Origin: Agapetus fuscipes
Lineage: Eukaryota; Arthropoda; Insecta; Trichoptera; Glossosomatidae
Assembly: GCA_951799405.1 (NCBI GenBank)
Contig: OX637343.1
Coordinates: forward strand, 1,488,001-1,552,000
DNA: 64,000 nt
Direction of reading: 5' to 3'
Part shown: piece after piece, positions 49,860 to 60,122 of the stretch
Layout: the number at the start of each line of letters is the position of its first letter
Position numbering within the stretch: the first letter of the stretch is position 1
Position numbers and translations under genes: made by a program
Notes under the pieces: model-generated
Told to the model about the DNA's origin: nothing
Databases searched by the model: none
What the model saw: only the letters and a program-made list of their open reading frames with translations

Positions 49860-49960
49860 TTTTTTTTTTGAGGAATTCAAAAACACTGTTTATTTTCACA
49901 TGAATATATTTAAAAAGATTACAATCTTTAGAGTAAGTTACTAACGTTTTAACGTTTGGC
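49860..49960 (-). mobile_element. Penelope-like tail fragment
   Basis: AAAAACACTGTTTATTTTCAC and CTAACGTTTTAACGTTTGG resemble the tails at 43.05 and 21.6 kb; core missing. Confidence 0.4.
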
Positions 49961-50011
49961 ATATTATTATTATTATTATTTATAATTTAAAAAAATGTAA
50001 TGTGTTGTGCA

Positions 50012-50273
50012 TGTTCCTTGACTCAGGTTGGTATGAGGATGACCACTCTTACAGCAAAAAATGGTTCACTTTGCCAATGTCACCCCTGTTTCAGGGAAGG
50101 TCGGCAAGAGTTGCACGGTGTATGTTCATTTAAGATTTGGGTTTTTATGTTGTAGGTTTACATGCGGCATGTAACCTACAAACGCGAACCTACGTGTCTG
50201 CTTGTGAAAATGCATAAATTGTGAGCTTCCAATGTTACATATCTTTGCAACTTAGATTATATTAGATTAGATA
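50012..50273 (+). mobile_element. R250 copy
   Basis: TTCCTTGACTCAGGTTGG (TATA deleted) to CTTAGATTATATTAGATTAG; LINE 3'UTR stub upstream. Confidence 0.88.
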
Positions 50274-50449
50274 TGTACCTATAGTCGCACGGAGTTGTTT
50301 TTGTCTGCCTTTTCACGATTTACAGACTTTCTGAGTCACTCTGTTTGCACACATGCCGATAATTTGAATGTAAAAACGACACAAATAAAACGTTGGCATA
50401 AAAAACAGGTTCAATATTTCGCCAATAATAATTGCAATTTTTTTTTTAA

Positions 50450-50743
50450 GAAATCCTGTGCGGGAGACTCTCTAGATTCTAGAGACTCTAAGGGTCTATG
50501 ACACTTGTTGTAGTGCCGCAGAGGTGTACGAGCTTAGTCGTCGCTACAAAGCGCCAATACTCAAGCAAAACCCAGTTGCTGTAAGGCTGGATGGACCTTT
50601 GGTAACCGGTTATTGGTAAAGGTTTATGAAGAGCAATTTTAAAATATTAATGGTATATTCTTTGTCCTCCGCCCGGAATCAAACCCACAACCTTCCCATT
50701 CAGAGTCCGCAGTGTTACCACTGAGCTACGGACCGGTCATAAA
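50450..50743 (-). mobile_element. SINE1 (poly(A) subfamily, minus)
   Basis: Reverse: TTTTTTTAAGAAATCCTGTGC, AGAGTGTTACC-type head complement (CAGAGTCCGCAGTGTTACC), GAGCTACGGACCGGTC. Confidence 0.88.
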
Positions 50744-50769
50744 TTACATTTATCTGTTTAGTTGTTGTT

Positions 50770-51045
50770 TTCCCTTGACTTATAGTTTGGTATGAAGCTG
50801 ACCACTCATACTGCAAAAAATGGTTCACTTTGCCAGTGTCACCCCTGTTTCAGGAAAGGTCGACAGTTGCAAGGATTATGTTCATTTGAGGGTTGAATTT
50901 TGATTTGTAGATACACATGCAGCATTTGTGAGAGCTGACTTACACGTCTCTGTCTGTAAGCATGTAACTGTAACTGTACAGTTACATGCATTTAATAAAA
51001 ATAAAAATAAATTAACCTTGGCAACTTAGATTATAGATTGTACGA
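50770..51045 (+). mobile_element. R250 copy, decayed
   Basis: TTCCCTTGACTTATAGTTTGG to CTTGGCAACTTAGATTATAG, with a small internal inverted duplication GTAACTGTAACTGTACAGTTAC at about 50962. Confidence 0.8.
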
Positions 51046-51356
51046 GTAGATATCGTCCGCCTAATGCTTGTTTGGTTTATCTACCTAATATCTATTGCTT
51101 CAAATATGACCTTTCAATGAAATTGCTTTATATATCATATTCTTCACAATCTGATCTAAGAATAAAATATAAAAACACGATATTGTAAGAATTGTTTTAA
51201 GTGTTTTTTAAATCAATTTCCAGTTTTCCGACATAGACAAGACATATTCGTCGCACATACAAACATTGCTCATGTGAAATAACCTCTGATGGACATAAGA
51301 CAAACAGGCACTAAGGGGAAGATATGGCACCGCATCCCTTATCTAGCTTTGACTAC

Positions 51357-51566
51357 AATCGATAGCTCAGTTAGTAGAGTGCTTGCATTCCATGCCGAGA
51401 GCTCGGGTTCGGATCCCACCGAGGGTGTCGGAAATGATTTCCCGTTTCGGTGTTTATTTCAAACCCGAAATAAAAAAATACCGACAAAGTGTACTCAGCC
51501 TTTACAATGGATGACAACCAATTCAAGTGGAGTGGTTGGCAAATAGATCCCACTCGCTACACGTTG
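51357..51566 (+). mobile_element. SINE2 copy, shortened
   Basis: ATCGATAGCTCAGTTAGTAG, GGTTCGGATCCCACCGAGG, to CCCACTCGCTACACG. Confidence 0.85.
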
Positions 51567-51665
51567 GTTGATCTGTAATGTTGGCGGCTGGGACTAGGGT
51601 TTACTAAATTTTGAAATAGAATTTTGTATTTGTTTTTCATGTTTATACATATTATTATTTATATT
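51567..51665 (+). mobile_element. Main LINE 3'UTR fragment
   Basis: TTGATCTGTAATGTTGGCGG, CTGGGACTAGGG, then the UTR ending in ATTATTATTTATA. Confidence 0.65.
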
Positions 51666-51694
51666 TGTTTGGTGGTTCACACAGTCCATTGTAT

Positions 51695-52078
51695 TGTTAC
51701 AAATTTAGGGTTCAAAAGTCTTTCAATTAAAATACCGGTCTTCTTATACAGTTGTTTATTTTACACTTTTAATAATTTATTTTCACAAAGATAGTCTCGA
51801 CTATTCCATTACACTTGGTTTCTGTTCACTGGTTAGGTTGGTTCAATGTAGTTGTAAAGCTCGTAGGATACTGGCTCTGCAAGCAACTTGCACCCTTTTT
51901 ATACTCTTCAAAACAGTACAATCTAGAACTATATTCGCTAGACAGTTCCAGATTCAAGTAGGTACGTAGTAATCATTATTTCTCGATGCTTCAAGTATTT
52001 TATTCAATGATTCCTACCCACACATATTTATCTTATTGCATAGTTATAGCTAATACCTATTCTAATGTTTACATAACA
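51695..52078 (-). mobile_element. Solo LTR of an LTR retrotransposon
   Basis: A 384-bp unit; on the minus strand it starts TGTTATG and ends TTGTAACA, so the ends form TGTTA/TAACA. GTAT flanks both sides (51691-51694, 52079-52082), a 4-bp duplication. Minus-strand TATAAAAAGGG promoter-like box near 51900 and AATAAA signals downstream near 51760 fit LTR organisation. No internal genes, so it is a recombination remnant. Gypsy or BEL group not decided. Confidence 0.82.
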
Positions 52079-52097
52079 GTATTTATTTAAAAAAATA

Positions 52098-52598
52098 ACA
52101 CAGTTTTAATTCACTTGCAGTTTTACTTTTATTTTTCGGCTCGAATATTTTTGCCTCAAAAAGGCATCCTCAGGGCTTTTGCTACAAAAATAAAAATCAG
52201 TGTCTAACAAAAATTCAAAGGCTAAGGCACGTTTTACAATTAAATAGATTCAATTTATCGTTGTTAGGTATATTCACTTAAAATTAAAGTAATAAAACAA
52301 TTGTTATTTATATTTTGAAAGTGTAATTACTTAATTGAAAAAAATCATCACATCTGTAAATTCACCTACACAATTGAGATAAATAAAATTTAATAATGTT
52401 AGATATTTATACATTGAATTAGATTTATTGGTAAATAGAGTCCAACATAATGTTTTGGATAAACGTCAAATAGGTAAAATACTCGTAAATTAAAATTGTA
52501 ATTTTTTTTGGATAAAAGTCTAATTTTCAAGGTTCGAGCCAACAAAATAAAAATAAAATTGTAAGCGAATTCAAACTGTGTTTTTTTTTTTAAATAAA
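52098..52598. mobile_element. Penelope-like ends in inverted orientation, 365 bp apart
   Basis: Left arm AACACAGTTTTAATTCACTTG, TTTCGGCTCGAAT; right arm complement AGGTTCGAGCCAACAAAATA, GCGAATTCAAACTGTG. The left arm has a hammerhead-like core in reverse: CTGAGGATGCCTTTTTGAGGC then AAAAA. AT-rich interior without coding sequence. Confidence 0.65.
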
Positions 52599-52621
52599 TA
52601 TTATTATCTGTTTATTTAAAA

Positions 52622-53080
52622 AATGTAGTCACCCCTGTTTCAGGGAATCTCGGCAAGAGTTGCAGGGTGTATGTTCATTTGAGATTTGTGTTTTTATGTT
52701 GTAGGTTAACATGCGGCATGTACAAGCGCGAACTTATACGTGTTTGCTTGTGAAAATGCATGTAATGTGAATCTCCAATGTAACATATATTTGCAACTTA
52801 GATTAGATTAGATTAGTTATATTCCTTGGCTTATAGGTTGATATGCAGCTGACCACCCATTCTGTAGAAAATGGTTCACATTGCCAATGTCACCCCTGTT
52901 TCAGGGAAGCTCGGCAAGAGTTGCAGGGTGTATTCATTTGAGATTTGTGTTTTTATGTTGTAGGTGCACATGCGGCATGTACAAGCGCGAACTTATACGT
53001 GTCTGCTTGTGAAAATGCATATAATTTGAATCCTCAATGTTACATATCTTTGCCACTTAGACTAGATTAGATTAGACACG
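52622..53080 (+). repeat. Two R250 copies in tandem
   Basis: First (5'-truncated) 52622-52815, second 52820-53080 (TTCCTTGGCTTATAGG to GACTAGATTAGATTAG). They share GTGTTTTTATGTTGTAGGT and GTACAAGCGCGAACTTATAC and look like sisters. A possible seed for an array like that at 29.7 kb. Confidence 0.85.
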
Positions 53081-53084
53081 CGAC

Positions 53085-53135
53085 CCTTTCAAACAAGAAG
53101 TTGCACATTATGCGCAGCTTAGTTGCGTTGCGTTA
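53085..53135 (+). mobile_element. SINE2 3' end
   Basis: GACCCTTTCAAACAAGAAGTT, GCGCAGCTTAGTTGCG. Confidence 0.6.
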
Positions 53136-53317
53136 TATACACATTTGGAGTAGAACAAATCATAAGCTATAATGGATGTGGACATGTGCTTTTGTGCTTA
53201 GCTGGCTTTGTTATCTTTTATAAAAGTGGAGTGCATTCAGTATTATGATAAAAACAATTACACATTTATATCAGCTATTTTAATTACTGCATGGACTGCA
53301 CTTGTTTTATGATAATA

Positions 53318-53766
53318 ATAATAATACTAATATTAGGATGATTCTTTTGGTGAGCGCCATTTTTGTGTGAATCACACCCAAGATCCCTCTGCGAGCTTTG
53401 TCGACACTATAGAACGCGCCAATTCTCAAGCGAGACCTAGTTGGGGGCTGTCCATATATTACGTCATTCGCATTAAGGGGTGGGGGGGGGTCTGGTCTGC
53501 GGATGATGGCAAATGATGTACGAGTACCAAAAGTGACGTCGTTCTTGTAAATACTAATTTCTACAAAATATACAAAATATTATGCAAGTAATATAACATT
53601 ATTAAGTATTATGCTCATCCATTATTACAGCAAGAGGGGGGGGGGGGGGTCATTAGATAATGACTATAGGATGATTGTAAGGGATTTATGGACGGCCCCT
53701 TGCTGTAAGGCTGGATGGACCTTTTTGTGACCTGTCTTTGGTAAAGGTACACGAATTTTTCAACCT
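53318..53766 (-). mobile_element. SINE1 body and tail (minus) split by a MITE
   Basis: (ATT)n-type end AATAATAATACTAATATTAGG, the GAATCACACCCAAGATCC body, then insert 53444-53699, then GCTGTAAGGCTGGATGGACC and TTTTTCAACC. Confidence 0.85.
53444..53699. mobile_element. TIR element (GGGGCYGTCC..ACGTCA) in SINE1
   Basis: A 256-bp uninterrupted copy: GGGGCTGTCCATATATTACG and complement of GGGGCCGTCCATAAATCCC. TTG on both sides (53441-53443, 53700-53702), and the joined flanks restore the SINE1 reading CAGTTGCTGTAAGG-like, so a 3-bp duplication is likely. Confidence 0.85.
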
Positions 53767-53884
53767 TATTTCATTCAAATACAAAAATACGGGAAAATAG
53801 ACAATAATAAATCAAAACTAAGGCACTCACAAGGTTCGCTGTACTATCTTCAATATATTTTCCTATTTGCACTTATCCTTTATC

Positions 53885-54340
53885 TCAAATTGGGGATTCA
53901 CATTATATACATTTTCACAAGCAGACACATATAAGTTCGCGCTTGAACATGCCGCATGTGGACTTACAATATAAAAAGCCAAATCTGACACAAATCTTAA
54001 ACCCTGCAACTTTTGCCGGCCTTCCCTGGAACAGGGGGGACATTTGCAAAGTGAAGCATTTTCTACAGCATGGGTGGTCACTGGTCAGCCGCATACCAAC
54101 CTATTACTCAAGGGACATACACAACAAATTACATTTTTTAAATCAACAAATAAATATAATGGACATTTAAAAAATCTTATTAAAAAAAACCCTTGTCCTA
54201 GCCGCCAACACTACAGATCATCCGCCATTTCTTTCTGTCCTTACATACTTCTTTCATTTCATCCAGAGTCATAACCTTCTTCATACAAGCTCTCCTTTTA
54301 TTAAGACTCTGGATTCTGGATATCCCATTCATGATTATCG
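53885..54340 (-). mobile_element. Main LINE 3' end (minus)
   Basis: R250 at 53885-54118, UTR, then complement of the ORF2 end (CCGCCATTTCTTTCTGTCC, CATTTCATCCAGAGTCATAAC). A small duplication (CTCTGGATTCTGGATATCCC) breaks the frame at the 5' edge. Confidence 0.82.
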
Positions 54341-54475
54341 AGGAAAATTAACGCTACGTTGTACGAGTATTAACTAAAAACAATGCATTTATTTGATTTG
54401 ATTATTGTAGCCGATTAAAAAAGAATGTAAAATACATTTTATCAACAAACAATACAAGTTGAGTGATCAGGGGAC

Positions 54476-54481
54476 TATAAA
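54476..54481 (+). promoter_or_regulatory. Possible TATA box
   Basis: TATAAA 62 bp upstream of the ATG at 54538, in a non-repeat context. It would place a start site near 54505. Hypothetical. Confidence 0.3.
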
Positions 54482-54537
54482 GTGTGAGGAGTGAAGAAGG
54501 AGGTGTGCACTGCGAACGAGAGAGAGGGACAGGAGCC

Positions 54538-54588
54538 ATGGCTGCCAAGCGCAAGGCCGGGGCCCTTCTGCAGCACGTACTGCCTAAG
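54538..54588 (+). CDS. Candidate first coding exon of a host gene
   Basis: ATG in a good context (GGAGCCATGGCT), 17 codons MAAKRKAGALLQHVLPK, then AAG followed by GTAAAC, a consensus splice donor at 54589. The region is GC-richer than its surroundings and not shared with any repeat in the window. The peptide is basic with an amphipathic stretch; protein identity is unknown. No second exon is visible in the window, so the intron would extend across repeats to beyond 64 kb. It could also be chance. Confidence 0.35.
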
Positions 54589-54837
54589 GTAAACCATCCA
54601 CACATTTATATATACCGCCTCGAGCGTTCTGCGAGCCTAATACTTTACTATTGATAATGTATCGGATTTTTCTATGTAAAAACGTCTTCCATCCTGCTCA
54701 CTTTAGCCGGACAATGTGAGACAGCGATTGCCAGCTGATTAGCGTTCGATTTCAGCGTGTGATTTTATAATATAGTCTTAGTCATTGTGGACTGGAAACT
54801 ATTTTAACGAAAATAGACATTATGATGATGATGATAT

Positions 54838-55093
54838 ATATTCCTTGACTTATAGGTTGGTATGAGGCTGACCACCCATACTGTAAAAAAAATGGTTCAC
54901 TTTGCCAATGTCACTCCTGTTTCAGGGAATGTCGGCAAGAGTTGCAGGGCTTATGTTCATTAGAGGTTTGGATTTTATTTGTAAGTACACAAACAGCATT
55001 TGTAAGCGCGAACTACACGTGTTTGTTTGTGGGCATACATCTGAGAGCTTTGAATGAATATGTCCTTGCAACTTAGATTATAGATTATAGATG
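54838..55093 (+). mobile_element. R250 copy
   Basis: TTCCTTGACTTATAGG to CTTAGATTATAGATTATAG; preceded by GATGATGATGATAT. Confidence 0.9.
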
Positions 55094-55150
55094 ATGATTT
55101 CTTTATCAGCGCCGTTTCGTAACTCAATGTCACTCCAAGGGCGCTTAGAC
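55094..55150 (-). mobile_element. L2-like LINE 3' scrap
   Basis: TTCTTTATCAGCGCCGTTTCG and CACTCCAAGGGCGC are the complement of the 3' end at 63.04-63.08 kb. Confidence 0.65.
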
Positions 55151-55160
55151 ATATTATATC

Positions 55161-55551
55161 TGTTTCAACATACTTACAAAAATGGTCATTAGTAAGAAAG
55201 AGAACAAAGAACTTCGCTGTTGCTTTTCCATGTGTACAAAAAAAACTTGGGCGAATGTAAAAATGTTTCTACTAGAAAGATGGCAGCATTGCCGCGTGCG
55301 TACTATGCCCGGAGCAGTCCGAACATGGACGCATGTGGTGTAAATCTTGTGATCGATAAAATTGACGAATTTTAAAGGGAAAATGCATGATTTTAAGACA
55401 GTATTGCATGTATTGTAATTGGGTGTCAAAACACAAAATGGATTTGGACAAAATGACCTATTTCGTATGACTATACCACTGCAACGTTTGACAGGACTGA
55501 GACAAGTGTTGGTTATAGTATGTATCAATGCAGTAAGTTAGTTTCTGCTCC
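55161..55551 (-). repeat. Unclassified ~400-bp repeat I, inverse copy
   Basis: Complement of 40518-40922: TACTATGCCCGGAGCAG, CAACGTTTGACAGGACTGAG, AGTTAGTTTCTGCTC. It lies next to an L2-like 3' end here but not at 40.5 kb. Confidence 0.7.
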
Positions 55552-55699
55552 TCTATGTTATTACTCAATGGTTTAATGACTAGTCTTCTCTCATATCGTA
55601 TGCTATCCTGATACATACTATTGATATGAAAATCTATATACATTTTGCATTTAGATAGTTTATACGTTTTTTATTAATTTACTACGTATGAACAACTCA

Positions 55700-55890
55700 A
55701 TAATCTATAATCTAAGTTGCAAAGATATAATATTCAATGCATGCTCGCAAGCAGACACGTATAAGTCCACACTTACACATGCTACATGTTTACTTACAAA
55801 ATTAACCAAATCTCAAATCAGCACTAAACTTGCAAATTTGCTTAAACAGGGGGGCGTTGGCAAAAGTGATACAATTTTTTACAGGCTGAT
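55700..55890 (-). mobile_element. R250 copy (minus), decayed
   Basis: TAATCTAAGTTGCAAAG, CACACTTACACATGCTACATG, CTTAAACAGGGGGGCGTTGGC. Confidence 0.7.
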
Positions 55891-55974
55891 GGTAAATTTA
55901 ATTAACATAAGTAATTGAGTTTCCTTCTCATCAAACTTCAACTGTAAATAAAACATATTTCAACCATTTTTCCA

Positions 55975-56170
55975 ATTTAACAAGATTATACCTGTCTCAG
56001 GGAAGGTCGGCAAAAGTTGTAGGGCTTGCGTTCATTTGAGGTTTGGATTTTATTTGTAAGTACACATTCAGCAATTGTAAGCGCGAACTACACGTGTTTG
56101 TTTGTGGGCATGAATTTGAGAACTTTAAATGAATATATCATTGCAACTTAGATTATAGATTATAGACATA
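55975..56170 (+). mobile_element. R250 copy, 5'-truncated
   Basis: ACCTGTCTCAGGGAAGG to GCAACTTAGATTATAGATTAT. A tiny tail scrap also at 56598-56620. Confidence 0.85.
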
Positions 56171-56397
56171 TACCTGATTGTTTTTTTATGATAAAAAAAA
56201 TTGTACGGACAAAACAGTGTTGGAATAACTAACTTTTTGTAAGGAAAAAAAGTTTTTTTTTTATTCCTTAATCTTATGTATGGAGTCGGAACAAACAGAA
56301 TTCTCCATGGAGCGCTACGTTTTAAAAGTTGTCTGGGCGTAGCTACCATGAAAGCAGAAACGAAAAATCTACAGTGAATGACATTCTGCTATTAGGG

Positions 56398-56534
56398 AAT
56401 TCCTTACACTTTGGATATCAATCCAAGTCGGAGCTTGCTAGCGCTTTGAAAGAACTTCGTAGAAAAAAAAATCACAGTCCACCTAATTTTTAGACACGAA
56501 TCGCAATCCCGTCGCCTTAAGGTCGTAAGGAATT
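56398..56534. mobile_element. Short TIR element M9, second copy
   Basis: AATTCCTTACACTTTGGATAT to GTCGTAAGGAATT, with CTTGCTAGCGCTTTG inside. Confidence 0.65.
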
Positions 56535-56827
56535 TAGCACAATAGGATCCATGGCTGTGTAAACCTTGCCGGTAAAGCAGAACGGGAACACCAATGCAAC
56601 TTAGATAAGATTAGATAATCGAAGGGAATGATAAATTACACGTTTTGACAAAGGTAAGGTTTTAATTACTTGAAATGGACGAGTACATTATAATGACTAT
56701 TATTTACTATTTTGTTATTTATTTCATGGTCGTAGAAAAAGTATTGCATGCCACTGCACGTAATTAGTCTTTGTAACACTCATGCTGTCTACAAGCAAGT
56801 ACCAATTGATCTATCGACCTGGCGACA

Positions 56828-57078
56828 TCTAATCTAATCTAATTTGCAAGGATATTTAACATTGGCGTTTCACATTACATGCATTCTCACAAGCAGACAC
56901 GTACAAATTCGCGCTTGCACATGCCGCATGTGAACCTACACCATAAAAACCCAAATCTCAAATCAATATACACCCTGCAACTCTTGCTGACCTTCAACGA
57001 AACAGGGTTGATATTGGCAAAGTGAAACATTTTATACATCATGAGTGGTCAGCCGCATACCAACCTATAAGTCAAGGA
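56828..57078 (-). mobile_element. R250 copy (minus)
   Basis: TCTAATCTAATCTAATTTGC to CCAACCTATAAGTCAAGG. Confidence 0.9.
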
Positions 57079-57156
57079 AAGTACCCAAGTATGGTAACGG
57101 TTTTAGTATTTTTCCACAGCGTGGTCGAGCAGAATTTATTTTAGCATGCCTTAGTA

Positions 57157-57392
57157 CCCTAAGTACGAGTTCCAAAACTTGAGAAAAGTAAAGTTTACGG
57201 AAAAAATTAAAGCGTGATTTCTCCCAAAATCTGCCGTTTTTGTTTCTTACACTTTGTGGTCTTAGCAAAAGAGTTACAGTGATGAAGAAAATCAAGTTCA
57301 AACAAACAAAAATGGCATATTTTGGGGGAAATCACTCTTTAATAATTGCCGTAAACTTTACATTACTCAAGTTTTGCAACTCGTACTAAGGG
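57157..57392. mobile_element. TA-flanked palindromic element M2, best copy
   Basis: CCCTAAGTACGAGTTCCAAA to complement end CTCGTACTAAGGG; TA at 57155-57156 and 57393-57394. ~95-bp arms around a ~45-nt centre. Confidence 0.85.
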
Positions 57393-57564
57393 TACAGGGC
57401 GCCTTGTGCATTTGTCGAGATCCATTCTGGTCAAGGATATATTCAAAAGGAGTTTACCATAACTCGATGTGAACTCAGCTCAGCTAGGCGGCCATACTAG
57501 ATAGATACTTAGCTAGGAATGCATTTCTAGGGACAACGAAACACTCAACACTTGTTCTTTATAA

Positions 57565-57785
57565 TGTAGAATCAAAGTTGCAAATATATATTGACATTCT
57601 ATCTAATCTAATCTAAGTTGCAAATATATATTCACAAAGATACATCACATATTTTACCAGCCTACCACCACCTTCAGAAAGGGACTGAAGACACTGCTTT
57701 TCTCCAGAAGCCATGGCGCCCTTGAGATGGTCCTGGACCATTAAATGGCGCCACAGGAAATAAATCATCCATCATCATCATCATA
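57565..57785. mobile_element. R250 3' scraps and L2-like LINE end
   Basis: Minus R250 ends at 57565-57630 (ATCTAATCTAATCTAAGTTGC). From 57640 plus-strand LINE end: CTACCACCACCTTCAGAAAGG, GACTGAAGACACTGC, TGGACCATTAAATGGCGCC, (ATC)n, the sense version of 14511-14600. Confidence 0.7.
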
Positions 57786-57855
57786 TTGACTTTTGAAGCT
57801 AATATGTATATTAGTAGTATCAGAGATAAATAAATATGAGAATAATGTTTTTTTT

Positions 57856-58159
57856 TTAATTCTGTGCGGGAGACACCCTAGATTCTAGAGGAGTCTATGA
57901 CACTTGTTGTAGTGCCGCAGATGTTTACGAGCTTGGTCGTCGCTACAAAGCGCCAATGCTCAAGCAAGACCCAGTTGCTGTAAGGCTGAATGGACCTTTG
58001 GTGGCTGGTCATTGGTAAGGTTTATGATTTTTTCAACCCAACGAAAAGCAAATTTGAAAATATAAATGGTTTTAGGTTTTGTGCTCCGCCGGGATTCGAA
58101 CCCACAACCTTTTCATTCAGAGTCCGCAGTGTTTTAACATTGAGCTACGGACCGGTCAA
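57856..58159 (-). mobile_element. SINE1 (poly(A) subfamily, minus)
   Basis: TTTTTTTTAATTCTGTGCGGG, body, GGGATTCGAACCCACAACC, GAGCTACGGACCGGTC. Confidence 0.88.
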
Positions 58160-58189
58160 ATATCCAAAAATATCCAATTCCCCACCAAT

Positions 58190-58512
58190 ACATGTCTGTA
58201 GTCTAGTGGTTAACACTTCTGACGCGTAAATGGAAGATTGTGGGTTCGAATCCCGGCGGATCTCAAAAAAATATACCATTTATATTTTCAAATATGCTCT
58301 TCCCAGCCTGAAAAATTTATATACATACCTTTACCAAATACCGTTCACTAAGGGTCCATCCAACCTTGCAGCAACTGGGTCAACTTGAGAATTAGCGCTT
58401 TGTACAGTGACGACTAAGCTCGCAGAGGGCTCTTGAGTTGTGATACACACAAAAACAGCGCTCACTAAATTAAATAAAATAAAAAAATCATCCTGATATT
58501 ATTATTATTACA
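58190..58512 (+). mobile_element. SINE1 copy with (ATT)n tail
   Basis: TGTCTGTAGTCTAGTGG, GGTTCGAATCCCGGCGG, body, AAATCATCCTGATATTATTATT. Confidence 0.88.
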
Positions 58513-58756
58513 TATCCTCTACTTTCAATATTGACTCCACCCTTAAAGCCACCAGCCCCCTCCCCCACATCCACCTTGTTGCCCTTCCCCCCTCCCTTAC
58601 CGCTACTTCCTGTTTTAGTTCTTTAAGTTTAATTTTAGTTATTTATTATTTGTTACCCCGAAGATTGAGGGTCTCCAAAAACCGTAGGAACGAATCAAAA
58701 AAACAATAAAAGTGGAAAAAAAACAAGGTACATATTTTGTTTATTTTTTATTTGAA

Positions 58757-59026
58757 AAATAATAACATCATCATCATCATTGGCACGACAACCCAAGGTG
58801 AGTCTCGGTCTCCCTCATCAACCGCTGCCAGCGCTGTCTATCCAACGCCTTCCTAATCCAGTCCCATATCCCCACTGCACCGCAATCCGCCACCACTCCA
58901 TCCAGCCATCTTGCTCGTGGTCTTCCCACTGTCCTGCGTCCTTCTGGGTTCGTCATCACAATCGTCTTCTCCAGGCTCCGATGGTCCATTCGCTGAATGT
59001 GTATCAGCCAATGCAGTCTGTTGACC
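58757..59026 (-). mobile_element. LINE C-terminus with (ATG)n tail
   Basis: Minus frame: LHWLIHIQRMDHRSLEK, GRRTVGRPRARWLDGVVADC, RQRWQRLMRETETHLGLSCQ and a stop, then (ATG)n. A distinct RTE/Jockey-like family seen once. Confidence 0.75.
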
Positions 59027-59084
59027 TTTACTTACATTTTAAAATACTTCCAACTGTAAATGAGCATATGTTGCTGCATTTTCC

Positions 59085-59135
59085 CAAAACGGCAATAAGT
59101 TGCACCAGATGTGCAGCTTAATCGCATTTTTGAGC
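59085..59135 (+). mobile_element. SINE2 3' end
   Basis: ACGGCAATAAGTTGCACC, GTGCAGCTTAATCGC. Confidence 0.55.
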
Positions 59136-59139
59136 TTTC

Positions 59140-59775
59140 ACACTGGTTGATCTGTAATTCTGGCGGCTAGGGCTAGGGTTTCTCGAGGTTTCCAATTTTT
59201 TTGTAATTTTTTAAAATAAGAATTGTGTAATTTGTATTTGATTTTAATGTTTATCCATTTGTTTATGTCTAAAATGCTATTTGTTGTACATATTCCTTGA
59301 CTTATAGGTTGGTATGCGGCTGACCACCCATGCTGTAGCAAATGGTTCACTTTGCCAATGTCACCCCTGTTTCAGGGAAGGTCGGCAGGAGTTGCAGGGT
59401 GTATGTCCATTTGAGACTTGGTTTCTATATTGTAGGTTCACATGCGGCATGCGCAAGCGCGAACTTGTACGTGTCTGCTTGTGAGAATGCATGTAGAGCA
59501 GTGGCGAAGGGTGTTATACAAGCCGGTTCCCATCGGCTTCCCTTTTTAAATGATGTAACAAAGTAGTTAAAAAATATAGGCACAAAGTAAAAAAATACAT
59601 TTAAAACCAAAGAAACAATACGTATTTTTCCCCATTGAAACCATGCAGTCTACTTTATTTTTGCCTCATTTTAAACGGGAAACCGATGGGAATCGGTTTG
59701 TATGGCACCCTTCATCACTGATGTACAGTGAATCCACAATGTAACATATCTTTGCAACTTAGATTAGATTAGATT
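59140..59775 (+). mobile_element. Main LINE 3' end with R250 split by a hAT MITE
   Basis: TTGATCTGTAATTCTGGCGG (ORF2 end), UTR, R250 from about 59292 (TTCCTTGACTTATAGG), interrupted at 59499-59720, ending GATTAGATTAGATTAG. Confidence 0.88.
59499..59720. mobile_element. hAT-type MITE (CAGTGGCGAAGGGTG family), second copy
   Basis: 222 bp, ends CAGTGGCGAAGGGTG and complement CACCCTTCATCACTG. Flanks ATGTAGAG (59491-59498) and ATGTACAG (59721-59728), a 7/8 duplication. Interior inverted relative to 4732-4961. Confidence 0.9.
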
Positions 59776-60122
59776 AGACACTGGAAATTGTTTGCAAGCA
59801 GCTGTATCGGGCAATGTATTTCGTCTCACAATTTCTCTCCAATCTGTCGTTGTACCTTAAACTCTAGACCGCAGTGCCTCTGTACCTTCAAATACATTTT
59901 ATACGTAGCACAAATAGGAACGCAGATTTTTAGGAGCCGCGTCTCTTCACCTTGTGCCAGTTAGCTATGCTATATTTACAGCGTTGCACTTAACATTTGC
60001 ATTCTTTGTCTATTAAACTGGACACCAATGTGCAAAATTTTACATTTCAACTCGCTCATAGTGTTTTAATCAAAATTGTAATGAAACTTAAACCGAAATA
60101 ATAATGCAAAAATAAATACAAA

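Noticed and set aside
54402..54605. Minus-strand 67-codon ORF over the candidate exon
   Set aside because: Shadow of the plus-strand GC-rich island; no features of its own.
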